Assembly: GCF_003858645.1 (NCBI RefSeq) | Contig: NZ_RQJP01000001.1 | Location: 1,769,487-1,833,486 of the forward strand | Length of the DNA stretch: 64,000 nt | Reading direction: 5' to 3' | Source of the DNA: Larkinella knui | GTDB lineage: Bacteria > Bacteroidota > Bacteroidia > Cytophagales > Spirosomataceae | The notes under the pieces: generated by a model | What the model was told of the DNA's origin: nothing | What the model saw: the letters and a program-made list of their open reading frames with translations, nothing else | The model's database searches: none | Translations under genes and position numbers: made by a program | Shown: positions 17,292 to 25,438 of the stretch, piece after piece | How positions within the stretch are numbered: the stretch's first letter is position 1 | How the letters are laid out: every line of letters starts with the position of its first letter

Positions 17292-19241
17292 ATGGCCAAA
17301 CAAAAACCGCCCAGCCCGCGTCCCCATCCTCGTTCGTCAGCCGCCGACAACCCGCCCCGGCAATCCACACCCGCAGCCACCATTCAGCCACCGTCGGCCA
17401 ACACCGGTTTTAAAGCGTATGGCTGGCTCGCACTGGTGCTGGTGGCCGTCTTCGTCGCCTATGCGTTCGGGTTTGGCAACGGCTTTGTGGATTGGGACGA
17501 TTCGGAATACGTTTTCGGAAACCCGTATGTTCTGGAACCCACCGGCGAGCATGTTCGCCGGTTGTTAACATCGGTCGTCGCCCTCAACTTCCACCCGCTA
17601 ACAATGCTGTCGCTGGCGGCTAATTCGGCCCTTTTTGGCCCCGGAGCCACTTCGTTTATCGTTACCAACACCTTCTTCCATGCCCTGAATACGCTGCTGG
17701 TGTTTGGTCTGGCTTACCAGCTAAGCCGTAAAAATCAGTGGGTTGCGCTTTTTGTGGCGGCTTTATGGGGGCTGCATCCCATGCACGTTGAGTCGGTTAT
17801 CTGGGTTTCGGAGCGCAAAGACGTTCTTTACACGTTTTTCTTCCTTTCGGCCTGCCTCGCCTACCTCCGCTACCGGAAATCAAACGCTGTTTTGTGGCTC
17901 ATGCTGACTTTTTGTTTGTTTGTCGCATCATGCATGACCAAGGCCATGGCCGTGGTACTCCCCCTGGTTTTGTTGCTGATCGACTACTGGGAAAACGGAA
18001 ATTCGGGCACCACGCAAGGCTGGAAAACCTCCGTTTTTATCGAAAAAATACCGTTTCTGCTGGTTGCGGTTGGGGTGGGTCTGGTGGCAACGAACGTGCA
18101 GGCCGGGGGCGATTTTCACGGCTGGCTACTGCGGATTGCGGAGAAAAAAGACGCCGTTGGGCAGGAGCCGTTTGCCGCCCGGTGGTTCGTCTACGGCAGC
18201 TACGGCTTTCTGATGTATCTGGTCAAACTCGTCGCGCCGTTCCGGTTGTCGGCCTTTTATCCCTATCCCGAAAACGTCCGAAACATCGAACCGCAGCACT
18301 GGCTGGGGCCGGTCGCTTTTCTGTGCATCGCTGGCTATGCAGTCTGGCAGTTATTTACCGCCAAAACTGAACGGCAGCGACTGGTGGTTTTCGGCATCGG
18401 CTTTTTTCTGATTACGATTATTCTGGTTTTACAATTCATGACGGTTGGGGCCGCCATCATGGCAGACCGGTACAGCTACCTCTCCTACTTCGGCCTTATA
18501 TTCCTGATTGTCTATAGCTTATACCGGTCAACCAGCCTGTCTCCCGCCCGGTTTCGACTGGCGACCCTTGGTTTAAGTGCTTTTTTGATTTTGTGTTTTT
18601 ACCGGACCACGCAGCAGGTGAAAGTCTGGAAAAACACGGAAACGCTCTGGCTAAACGCCCTGCAATACTATCCCGACAACGACCAGATGCGTGAAGGGCT
18701 GGGCGATTATTACGGCAAAAATAACCGCATCGACGAAGCCCTGCAGCAGTTCAGGGCGGCCGTTGACAATGGCAGCAGTCGTTACCACTGTTACGAGGGA
18801 CTGGGCAATGCCTACGGTCTGAAAAATGATTTTCCGAAGGCGCTGGAAATGTATAATCAGGCCATCCGGCTGGATTCGACCAAGAGCGATGTGTATTATA
18901 ACCGGGGGCTGACATACAACAAAACCAACCGTTTCCAGGACGCCCTCGGCGATTTCAATAAAGCGCTGGCGCTGGCACCCGGCAAAGATACCACCGTGTT
19001 GACGGCACGCGGTTTCACCTATCTGCAACTCAAACAATACCGGGAATCACTGGCCGATTACCAACGCTATCTTCAGCATAAACCCAACGATCCGACGGCT
19101 TTGCACAACCGCGGTGTCGACCGGTTTTACCTCGGCGACCGCGCCGGTGCACTGGCCGACATTCGACGGGCCGTTGCGCTGAAACCGGATTACGACGAAG
19201 CCAGGAATAACCTGCGGCAACTGGAGCAGGCCGGGCAATAG
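17292..19241 (+). CDS. TMTC-like polytopic membrane protein with C-terminal TPR repeats
   Basis: The protein has 649 residues. After a Pro-rich cytoplasmic tail (1-40) come about ten transmembrane segments with loop motifs DWDDSEYVF, LNFHPLTMLS, ALWGLHPMHVESVIWVSERKDVLYT and MADRYSYL. These are characteristic of the GT-C-like proteins related to TMTC O-mannosyltransferases. The C-terminal 200 residues hold four to five tetratricopeptide repeats (IDEALQQFRAAV, FPKALEMYNQAIRLD, FQDALGDFNKALALAP, YRESLADYQRYL). The Asp pair in the first loop is in the position of GT-C catalytic acids. Probable role: transfer of a lipid-linked sugar to exported protein. Its acceptor and donor are unknown. The gene stands alone, 60 bases after the Cys-rich gene. 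Confidence 0.82.
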   Translation: MAKQKPPSPRPHPRSSAADNPPRQSTPAATIQPPSANTGFKAYGWLALVLVAVFVAYAFGFGNGFVDWDDSEYVFGNPYVLEPTGEHVRRLLTSVVALNFHPLTMLSLAANSALFGPGATSFIVTNTFFHALNTLLVFGLAYQLSRKNQWVALFVAALWGLHPMHVESVIWVSERKDVLYTFFFLSACLAYLRYRKSNAVLWLMLTFCLFVASCMTKAMAVVLPLVLLLIDYWENGNSGTTQGWKTSVFIEKIPFLLVAVGVGLVATNVQAGGDFHGWLLRIAEKKDAVGQEPFAARWFVYGSYGFLMYLVKLVAPFRLSAFYPYPENVRNIEPQHWLGPVAFLCIAGYAVWQLFTAKTERQRLVVFGIGFFLITIILVLQFMTVGAAIMADRYSYLSYFGLIFLIVYSLYRSTSLSPARFRLATLGLSAFLILCFYRTTQQVKVWKNTETLWLNALQYYPDNDQMREGLGDYYGKNNRIDEALQQFRAAVDNGSSRYHCYEGLGNAYGLKNDFPKALEMYNQAIRLDSTKSDVYYNRGLTYNKTNRFQDALGDFNKALALAPGKDTTVLTARGFTYLQLKQYRESLADYQRYLQHKPNDPTALHNRGVDRFYLGDRAGALADIRRAVALKPDYDEARNNLRQLEQAGQ

Positions 19242-19284
19242 GCTTTTTTGGTATATTTACGAACGAACGCCTATTCAACGAGCG

Positions 19285-19866
19285 ATGGAAACGATAGAAG
19301 TGCCGAACGAAGCAAAAAAATGGCTCCCGGTCTATGCCGGACAGTCGATGAGCAAAACCGACTTCCTGAATTGGAAACCGGACGATGGTTTTGTCTACGA
19401 ATGGAGTAATGGCGTACTGGAACCCACCTATGGCATGAAGCAGGACGAATTGTATATTATCCAGCGAATTACACGTCGATTCACCGGAACTGTCGCTTAT
19501 GAACAGTTTTCTGAACTGGTTTCTGAAATAAACTGCTGGGTTACCGATGAGCAAATGCGCCGACCTGATCTGTCATTGTATACGGCTGAACAAATTCGGG
19601 AAACGGCGGCTGGTAAAAATGTAATTCCTGCTTTTGTCATCGAAATCATTTCGGAGTATGACGATATTCGGAAAGTAGAGCGGAAGTTGATCGAATATTT
19701 TAAGGCGGGTGTACAAGTGGTCTGGCGAATCATTCCGGATATTCGAACGGTTTCGGTGTATACATCGCCCAAAACCGTTGTGATCTGCACGGAGGATGAT
19801 TTAATTAGTGCGGCTCCAGTTGTACCCGACCTGACCTTGACAGTCAACGAATTACTGAAAATTTAA
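19285..19866 (+). CDS. Uma2-family (DUF820) putative endonuclease
   Basis: The protein has 193 residues. It shows the PD-(D/E)XK-like arrangement of the Uma2/DUF820 family: KPDDGFVYEWSNGVLEPT near the start, RRPDLSLY in the middle, then FVIEIISEYDDI and KLIEYFKAGVQVVWRI. Uma2 proteins are restriction-endonuclease-fold enzymes that occur as many scattered copies in cyanobacteria and Bacteroidota; their substrates are unknown. It precedes the PNPOx-like gene by eight bases, which may be co-transcribed by chance. No antitoxin or restriction partner was seen. Confidence 0.85.
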   Translation: METIEVPNEAKKWLPVYAGQSMSKTDFLNWKPDDGFVYEWSNGVLEPTYGMKQDELYIIQRITRRFTGTVAYEQFSELVSEINCWVTDEQMRRPDLSLYTAEQIRETAAGKNVIPAFVIEIISEYDDIRKVERKLIEYFKAGVQVVWRIIPDIRTVSVYTSPKTVVICTEDDLISAAPVVPDLTLTVNELLKI

Positions 19867-19874
19867 GTAAATCT

Positions 19875-20432
19875 ATGGGTAAATTTCACGACACCATTAA
19901 GCTTCCCCACCAGGCTTTTATCAAAAAACAGCACGTTTTTTTCGTCAGTACGGCTCCGCTGAGTGCCGATGGACGCGTCAATCTGTCACCCAAAGGGCTG
20001 GATTGTTTCCGGATACTGTCGGACAACCGGGTTGGCTACATGGATTTGATCAGCAGCGGAAACGAGACGTCTGCGCATACGCTGGAAAACGGCCGCATCA
20101 CCCTCATGTTCTGCTCGTTTGCCGGTGCGCCCCTGATTCTGAGGTTATACGGAAAAGGACGTACGGTTTTGCCCGATTCGGAAGAATGGGCGGTTTTTGC
20201 CCCACACTTCACCATTTACCCGAGTACCCGCCAACTCATCCTGGCCGAAATCGATTTGGTACAAACCTCCTGCGGTTACGGCGTGCCCCTGTTCGACTAC
20301 GTTGGTGAGCGCGACATCCATTTTGACTGGGCAAAGAAGAAAGGCGAAGAAGGACTTCAGGAGTATATCACGGAAAAAAACCTGAAAAGTCTGGATGGTT
20401 TGCCGACGAATTTGGGATTGAAAATCAGCTAA
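19875..20432 (+). CDS. Pyridoxamine 5'-phosphate oxidase-like FMN-binding protein
   Basis: The protein has 185 residues and has the PNPOx-like split-barrel pattern (FFVSTAPLSADGRVNLSPKG near residues 24-44, DLISSGNETSAHTLENGRITLMFCSF, then LRLYGKGRTVLP). Members bind FMN or F420 and reduce small molecules, or bind haem. This subgroup is usually annotated only as pyridoxamine phosphate oxidase family. The cytoplasmic reaction is not known. Its stop codon abuts the stop codon of the convergent gliding-type gene with no bases between, so its transcript must run into that gene or end within it. Confidence 0.85.
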   Translation: MGKFHDTIKLPHQAFIKKQHVFFVSTAPLSADGRVNLSPKGLDCFRILSDNRVGYMDLISSGNETSAHTLENGRITLMFCSFAGAPLILRLYGKGRTVLPDSEEWAVFAPHFTIYPSTRQLILAEIDLVQTSCGYGVPLFDYVGERDIHFDWAKKKGEEGLQEYITEKNLKSLDGLPTNLGLKIS

Positions 20433-21617
20433 TTACTTCATAACAAGAACCGCCCCCCGTTTTTGTATCCGGTTACCGCCCGGTTTTTCCACATCCAGCA
20501 GGTACGAATACGAACCCGGCGGCACTGCCTGATCCTTCTGTTTCCCATCCCAGCCCGTCAGGACATCGGTGGTAAAAAAGACGACTTCGCCCCACCGGTT
20601 GTATACCGTCAGCCGGGCGGTTCCGCTCAACAGCCCCTGCAACTGAAACCGGTCGTTGATGCCGTCGGCATTGGGGCTGAACGCATCGGGCATAAACACG
20701 GTCGAATCGGCCACCGGAACCGGATCGGGTGGTTTGGGTGGTGCATAACAAACCTCGGCAGAAGGCGTAGCCTGCAGGCAGGTATCGGCCAATACGAGCC
20801 GAAAACAGACGGCGGTTGTTGTATCGGCGGTAACGCGAATCACCGGATTGGTGGTTTCTGGTCGAGTAGTGGTTCGCACGTAGGCACCACCGGGCACCCG
20901 CTGCTCAATGTAGAAGCGGTTTCCGTTTGAATTCCTGATACTCAGGTCGATGGCGTTTGCACTAATGGCCCGTACCTGATCAATAACGGGCGCAGATGCC
21001 TGCGTATCGGGCCGAAAAGCAACCCGCGTCGTTCCCCCGCAATTCCCATATAAATGGAGGCCGCGAACCGAAATAACCCGTTGAGTAGCCGTTGAGTACG
21101 TATGACTAACCGAAGGAGCTGCACCACCGGCCAACCGCTCCTGGCTGCCGTCGCCCCAGTCGATGGAATACCAGTCGTATTGATACTCAGCCGCTTTTGG
21201 AATGCTCAGGGTGACTTTTGTCAAACACCCTGTCAGCACAACTTCCGGTTGAAGCGTATCGTATACCTGAATGATGGCACACGCGCGGAGCTGGCGGCCC
21301 GCCTGTTCGGAATACTGAAGAATCCGGAACAAACCGGGCTTTCGATAGGTAAAAACCGGGTCACGGGTCAAGTCGGATTCTTTTACCGTGCCGCCCTGAT
21401 AATCAAATACGTACCGGATATTTGTTGCATCCCGAAGACCGCTGGAGGCTTTAACTTTCAAGGGCAGACAACCAACTCCCAGGTCAACCTGGAGTGAACC
21501 GGTAAATTGTCCCGCAGGTGCGCACTGGTCCGTTTGGGCCTGACTAATGGAGAAACTGAAAAATAAAAAAAACAGGAGAATCCCGGAAAAATGCGGTGCG
21601 GTTCTGGCGAGATTCAT
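20433..21617 (-). CDS. Secreted protein with PKD-like domain and T9SS type-B gliding C-terminal domain
   Basis: The protein has 394 residues. It has an N-terminal signal peptide (hydrophobic run to about residue 28), a PKD/SprB-like region (YVFDYQGGTVKESDLTRDPV; later YDWYSIDWGDGSQE), and ends in a classical CHU_C/gliding-motility C-terminal domain: MPDAFSPNADGINDRF, LTVYNRWGEVVF, GWDGK and YLLDVEK. This domain marks proteins secreted by the type IX system and attached to or released from the surface. The middle region may be an adhesin. The T9SS machinery itself lies elsewhere. It converges with no gap on the PNPOx gene. Confidence 0.9.
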   Translation of the reverse strand: MNLARTAPHFSGILLFFLFFSFSISQAQTDQCAPAGQFTGSLQVDLGVGCLPLKVKASSGLRDATNIRYVFDYQGGTVKESDLTRDPVFTYRKPGLFRILQYSEQAGRQLRACAIIQVYDTLQPEVVLTGCLTKVTLSIPKAAEYQYDWYSIDWGDGSQERLAGGAAPSVSHTYSTATQRVISVRGLHLYGNCGGTTRVAFRPDTQASAPVIDQVRAISANAIDLSIRNSNGNRFYIEQRVPGGAYVRTTTRPETTNPVIRVTADTTTAVCFRLVLADTCLQATPSAEVCYAPPKPPDPVPVADSTVFMPDAFSPNADGINDRFQLQGLLSGTARLTVYNRWGEVVFFTTDVLTGWDGKQKDQAVPPGSYSYLLDVEKPGGNRIQKRGAVLVMK

Positions 21618-21634
21618 CGGTCTGTTGCGTGCGA

Positions 21635-22726
21635 TTACGTCAATTTAACCGACTGACCGGATTTGGCCGCCCGGTAAATTGCTTCCACAATCCGGATGTC
21701 CCGGAGTCCTTCTTCACCCGGCGCGATGACCGGTTTGTTGTTCATGATGGCGTCGGCATCGTCGTCCATTTGCATGGCCTGCTGCCGCGGAACATCATAC
21801 TTATGCTCAATTTTGACCCCGCCCGATGCTTCGCCTTTTTGCCCGTTGTAAGCTGAATAGGGTTCCATTTTCAGGAAGCCTTTTTCGCCGGTAACATGCA
21901 GAAAATTCATGTTCATTCCGTAGCTGGTTTGCACGGCCGCCCGCGCCCCGCTGGGAAACACCAGTTGAGCCATCGTGGTCTCGTCGAGGCCATTTTTGTA
22001 GACTTCCGGCCGGGTTGTATACTGCTGGGCCGTGAGCGAAATCGGCTCTTCGCCTGTTGCCAGACGCGCGCCCTGCAAGACGTAAACGCCCATGTCGTAC
22101 ATCACGCCCCCGCCCATTTCCTTCTTTTGCTTCCAGTGGTCCGTCCGGGCGTCGTAATAGCCCGCCGAACAGCTGACCATTTTAATCTTCCCGATCTTGC
22201 CTTCGCGCAAAAATTTAATGTATTCCTGGGTGTTGGGTTCGTGCTGCAACCGGTAGCCCACCGTCAGCAGCCGCTTGTTCTGCTTGCAGGCATCGATCAT
22301 GGCCTGGCATTCTTTCTCCGTGACGGCCATCGGTTTTTCCACCCAGACGTGCTTGCCCGCCCTGGCCGCCCGCACCACATACTCGCGGTGCATCGACGGT
22401 GGCAAAACGACATACACGACGTCGATATCGGGGTTGTTGGCAATCTTGTCGAAATTCTCGTAGTTGTACACATTCTTCTCGGGAATGTTGTACTTCTTCA
22501 TCCACTGCTCGGCTTTCGATGGCGTACCGGTTACAATACCGGCGAGGTAGCAATTTTTGGTCAGCTGCAAAGCCGGTGCCAGCAGGTCCGTACTGTAATA
22601 GCCCAGGCCGACGAGGGCAATACCCAGGCGATCTTTTTTAGGAGCTTGCGCAATGGTCAACGGCGAAAAAGCCAGCGAAGAAGCAATCAAACCCGATTGC
22701 TGAAGAAACAAACGTCGAGATGCCAT
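21635..22726 (-). CDS. Gfo/Idh/MocA-family NAD(P)-dependent oxidoreductase, Tat-exported
   Basis: The protein has 363 residues. The N-terminus SRRLFLQQSG followed by a hydrophobic stretch to an Ala-Gln cut is a twin-arginine signal. The Rossmann fold follows (LGIALVGLGYYSTDLLAPAL), with the family EKP motif in HVWVEKPMA near residue 135 and the C-terminal substrate domain. Tat-exported members are thought to act with tightly bound cofactor on sugars or glycosides (GH109-like). It is the last of a same-strand group with the GMC dehydrogenase pair, from which it is separated by a long hairpin. Substrate unknown, but all three are exported redox enzymes. Confidence 0.87.
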   Translation of the reverse strand: MASRRLFLQQSGLIASSLAFSPLTIAQAPKKDRLGIALVGLGYYSTDLLAPALQLTKNCYLAGIVTGTPSKAEQWMKKYNIPEKNVYNYENFDKIANNPDIDVVYVVLPPSMHREYVVRAARAGKHVWVEKPMAVTEKECQAMIDACKQNKRLLTVGYRLQHEPNTQEYIKFLREGKIGKIKMVSCSAGYYDARTDHWKQKKEMGGGVMYDMGVYVLQGARLATGEEPISLTAQQYTTRPEVYKNGLDETTMAQLVFPSGARAAVQTSYGMNMNFLHVTGEKGFLKMEPYSAYNGQKGEASGGVKIEHKYDVPRQQAMQMDDDADAIMNNKPVIAPGEEGLRDIRIVEAIYRAAKSGQSVKLT

Positions 22727-22749
22727 AGATGAGTTATGAATTATGAGTT

Positions 22750-22810
22750 AAGAGTGCAGCGTTGGCTGACGCATTTGTTTTCAGCTTGCGACAGCCAACC
22801 CTGCACTCTT
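22750..22810. repeat. Intergenic inverted repeat (19-bp arms) with GCTGACGCAT loop junction
   Basis: Arms 22750-22768 and 22792-22810 pair at 18 of 19 positions (AAGAGTGCAG then GTTGGCTG). The loop is 23 bases. The right end of the left arm plus loop reads GGCTGACGCATTTG, which shares GCTGACGCAT with the loop of the inverted repeat at 26688-26765. It lies between the small dehydrogenase subunit and the Gfo/Idh gene. Probably a mobile or repeated palindromic element acting as an mRNA processing or termination hairpin. Confidence 0.7.
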
Positions 22811-22820
22811 CACTCTTAAT

Positions 22821-23447
22821 TTATTCGTCGTAGCTTAAATTGTATTGCTTCAGAACATCGGCGGGGACGCCTTCCCACTGGTTGGGAGTGTTGCCCACGT
22901 AGCCGAGGTCTTTGATGCCCATCTGGCTGGTGAAAAAGCCGGTGGCTACGAAACCGCGCATGGTATTGAAAAAGGTAACGCCCTGCGACATGTCCGGTTT
23001 GGCTTTGGCCGGATAGGCGATTTCATCGACAATTTCAATTTGTTGCGCTTTGAGGCAATCGGCAAACTTCTTGCCAAAACGCTTCACACATACATTGTCG
23101 AGCCACCGGATTCCACCGCGCATCGGCGTCTGCCACTGGGGTTGGTCTTTCATCATAAATTCGATAAAAGCCGGTACTCCCGCCTGGGATGCACTGCCGG
23201 ATTTGGCATCGGCCGGAATGATGATGTCGCCCAGCACCGTTACGGTTTTCAGTTCGTGCGGGGTAAAAAACTTGTCCGCATTCAGTTTGGCGTCGCGCTC
23301 GGCTTCAAACTTCTGCCGGCCGCCGGGCACTTTCAGCGGTTTGACATCCGGTGGCGACAGGGATTCAGCAGCGGAAATCTGCGGGTTCAAACCGGCAAAC
23401 CCGAGGCTGCTCAAGGTGATGGCTTTAAGGGAATCTCTACGTTTCAT
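22821..23447 (-). CDS. Gluconate 2-dehydrogenase subunit 3-family protein, Tat signal
   Basis: The protein has 208 residues from the ATG at 23447; an upstream in-frame start lies in the intergenic hairpin. It opens MKRRDSLKAITLSSLG, a twin-arginine signal. The body (FFTPHELKTVTVLGDIIIPAD, then FIEFMMKDQPQW) matches the small gamma subunit of membrane-bound gluconate/fructose-type dehydrogenases (PF13618). It probably carries the flavin subunit encoded upstream, which has no signal of its own, through the Tat pore. No cytochrome subunit was seen beside it. Confidence 0.87.
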   Translation of the reverse strand: MKRRDSLKAITLSSLGFAGLNPQISAAESLSPPDVKPLKVPGGRQKFEAERDAKLNADKFFTPHELKTVTVLGDIIIPADAKSGSASQAGVPAFIEFMMKDQPQWQTPMRGGIRWLDNVCVKRFGKKFADCLKAQQIEIVDEIAYPAKAKPDMSQGVTFFNTMRGFVATGFFTSQMGIKDLGYVGNTPNQWEGVPADVLKQYNLSYDE

Positions 23448-23475
23448 AGTCTGAGATTTTCCCCGCTTACCTCTC

Positions 23476-23536
23476 TTTTCTCCGCTCAACTCTGCGAAAT
23501 AGCTTTAACTTGTTTCGCGGAGGTAAGCGGAGAAAA
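23476..23536. repeat. Intercistronic inverted repeat (24-bp arms)
   Basis: Arms 23476-23499 and 23513-23536 pair at 21 of 24 positions around a 13-base loop. The outer 11 bases (TTTTCTCCGCT/AGCGGAGAAAA) are perfect. An alternative 11-bp pairing exists between 23463-23473 and 23520-23530. It lies between the GMC gene and the small-subunit gene and resembles the CTCCGC/CTCTGCG intergenic palindromes common in Bacteroidota. Confidence 0.65.
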
Positions 23537-23554
23537 AGGGAGTTTGGCGGAGGT

Positions 23555-25297
23555 TTAGATGTTTTTTTGCTTGACCTGATCGATGATGTAGTCGGAAGTC
23601 CGCCAGGAGTTGGCCAGGATCGTCCACGTAACGTTCTTGTCACCTTGCGACGGGAAAGCCGCTGCGTCGACGACGAACAGGTTTTTCACGTCGTGGGCCT
23701 GCGAATACTTGTTCAACACCGAGTTTTTCGGGTCGTTGCCCATCCGCGCCGTACCGATTTCGTGGATGATTTTTCCGGGAGCTTCCAGACCGTAGTTCGT
23801 TTCCGGACCCGGTTTTTTGCCCAGGGCAATACCGCCCATTGCGTGGATGATTTCCTCGAACGTATCCTGCATGTGCTTGGCCTGTTTGATTTCGGCTTCG
23901 CCCCATTTGTAATTGAAACGCAGCGTCGGAATCCCGTATTTATCGACCGTGTTCGGGTCAATTTCGCAATAATTGCTTTCCAGCGGAACGGGTTCTCCGC
24001 GACCGGCCATTCCGATGTTGGCACCGTAGAACCGGCGGAAATCATCCTTCAGACTTTCACCGTAACCACCCGCTTCTCTCGGTTTTCCATCGCGGCCCGG
24101 AACAATGCTGTTGCGTCCTTCCATGCCGAATCCGAAGCCGTACATCGGCATTCCCATACCGCCACCGTATTCGATGTGGTAACCGCGCGGGAAGTCCAGT
24201 TTCTTGTTATCCAGCCACCAGGGCGAGTAAACGTGGGCCCCGCCGACGCCGTCTTCGTTGTACCGTTTGCGGTCCATGAGCGCAGGAATGAAGGCTCCGC
24301 GCGACGCACCGGTGGAGTCATTGAGGTATTTTCCAACCACACCGCTGGAGTTGGCCAGACCGTTCTGGAACCGGGCCGACTTGGAGTTGAGCAGCAACCG
24401 CGCCGTTTCGCAGGTACTGGCGGCCAGAACGACCACTTTCCCCATCACCGACTGTTCCGTCATGGTGGGCACATCGACGTACGATACGCCGGATGCCAGA
24501 CCGGTTTTGGGGTCCGTAATCACTTCCCGGGCCATGGCGCCGTTGATCAGCGTTACCCGACCGGTTTTCACCGCCGGAATACACAATACCGACGACGATG
24601 AGAAGTCGGCATAGGCCTGACAGGCCCGGCCGCACTGGGCGCAGTAAAAACAGCCCCCGCGGTCATGAATGGGTTTGGTCAGAATCGAAAGCCGCGACGG
24701 AATAACCGGTACGCCAATGCTTTTGCCGGCTTTCTTGATCATCAATTCGTGCAGACGCGGTTTGGGTGGCGGCAAAAACCGGCCATCGGGAGCATCCCGA
24801 AGACCTTCTTTGGAACCAAAAACCCCAATCAGATCGTCTACTTTGTCATAATAGGGCGATAAGTCCTCGTAGCCAATCGGCCAGTCTTCACCAATTCCCG
24901 TCAAGCTTCTCCGTTTAAAATCATCGGGTCCCATCCGCAGAGAAATCCGGCCCCAGTGGTTCGTTCGTCCGCCGAGCATCCGGGAACGGAACCAGTGAAA
25001 TTCGGTCCCTTTTACGGCCGAATACGGTTCACCGTCAATTTCCCAACCACCCCAGGCGGCATCAAAATCACCAAAGGCACGGGTTGTTCCGGCACCACGA
25101 CGGGGCGACTCATACGACCATTTCAGCTGGTTAATATACTTAGGATCAGCAGGATCGAAATACCCCCCGGCTTCGAGCAAACAAACAGTGGCACCCGCTT
25201 TGGAAAGTTGATAAGCCGCCATTCCGCCCCCGGCTCCTGAGCCTACAATAACAACGTCGTAAACCTTCGCTGCCTTCTTTATTTGTGGAACATCCAT
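23555..25297 (-). CDS. GMC-family flavin dehydrogenase (large subunit, gluconate/glucose dehydrogenase-like)
   Basis: From the ATG at 25297 the protein has 580 residues; a GTG nine codons earlier is the alternative. The FAD-binding motif VYDVVIVGSGAGGGMAAYQLS is at the start, the GMC signature GGRTNHWGRISLR follows, and the end has the typical AAFPSQGDKNVTWTI and AHDVKNLFVVD. A Cys cluster GGCFYCAQCGRAC in the middle is typical of this membrane-associated branch. It oxidises sugars or polyols in the periplasm, passing electrons to the respiratory chain. There is no signal peptide; export is probably by hitch-hiking on the Tat-signal-bearing small subunit encoded next. Substrate unknown. Confidence 0.9.
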   Translation of the reverse strand: MDVPQIKKAAKVYDVVIVGSGAGGGMAAYQLSKAGATVCLLEAGGYFDPADPKYINQLKWSYESPRRGAGTTRAFGDFDAAWGGWEIDGEPYSAVKGTEFHWFRSRMLGGRTNHWGRISLRMGPDDFKRRSLTGIGEDWPIGYEDLSPYYDKVDDLIGVFGSKEGLRDAPDGRFLPPPKPRLHELMIKKAGKSIGVPVIPSRLSILTKPIHDRGGCFYCAQCGRACQAYADFSSSSVLCIPAVKTGRVTLINGAMAREVITDPKTGLASGVSYVDVPTMTEQSVMGKVVVLAASTCETARLLLNSKSARFQNGLANSSGVVGKYLNDSTGASRGAFIPALMDRKRYNEDGVGGAHVYSPWWLDNKKLDFPRGYHIEYGGGMGMPMYGFGFGMEGRNSIVPGRDGKPREAGGYGESLKDDFRRFYGANIGMAGRGEPVPLESNYCEIDPNTVDKYGIPTLRFNYKWGEAEIKQAKHMQDTFEEIIHAMGGIALGKKPGPETNYGLEAPGKIIHEIGTARMGNDPKNSVLNKYSQAHDVKNLFVVDAAAFPSQGDKNVTWTILANSWRTSDYIIDQVKQKNI

Positions 25298-25438
25298 TGA
25301 TTTTTGGTTTAGTGAGTAGGTCACTGAAATGAATACCTGAATTAGCCGTTAAAAGTAATACTGAATACGTTAAATATCCATTTTTTTAACAGAAAAGCAA
25401 ATATCCTCTCTTTTATACGTTGAACCACTTCGGGGAGA

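Noticed and set aside
23510-24601. 363-residue forward frame opposite the GMC gene
   Set aside because: Shadow; the reverse strand has full GMC motifs.
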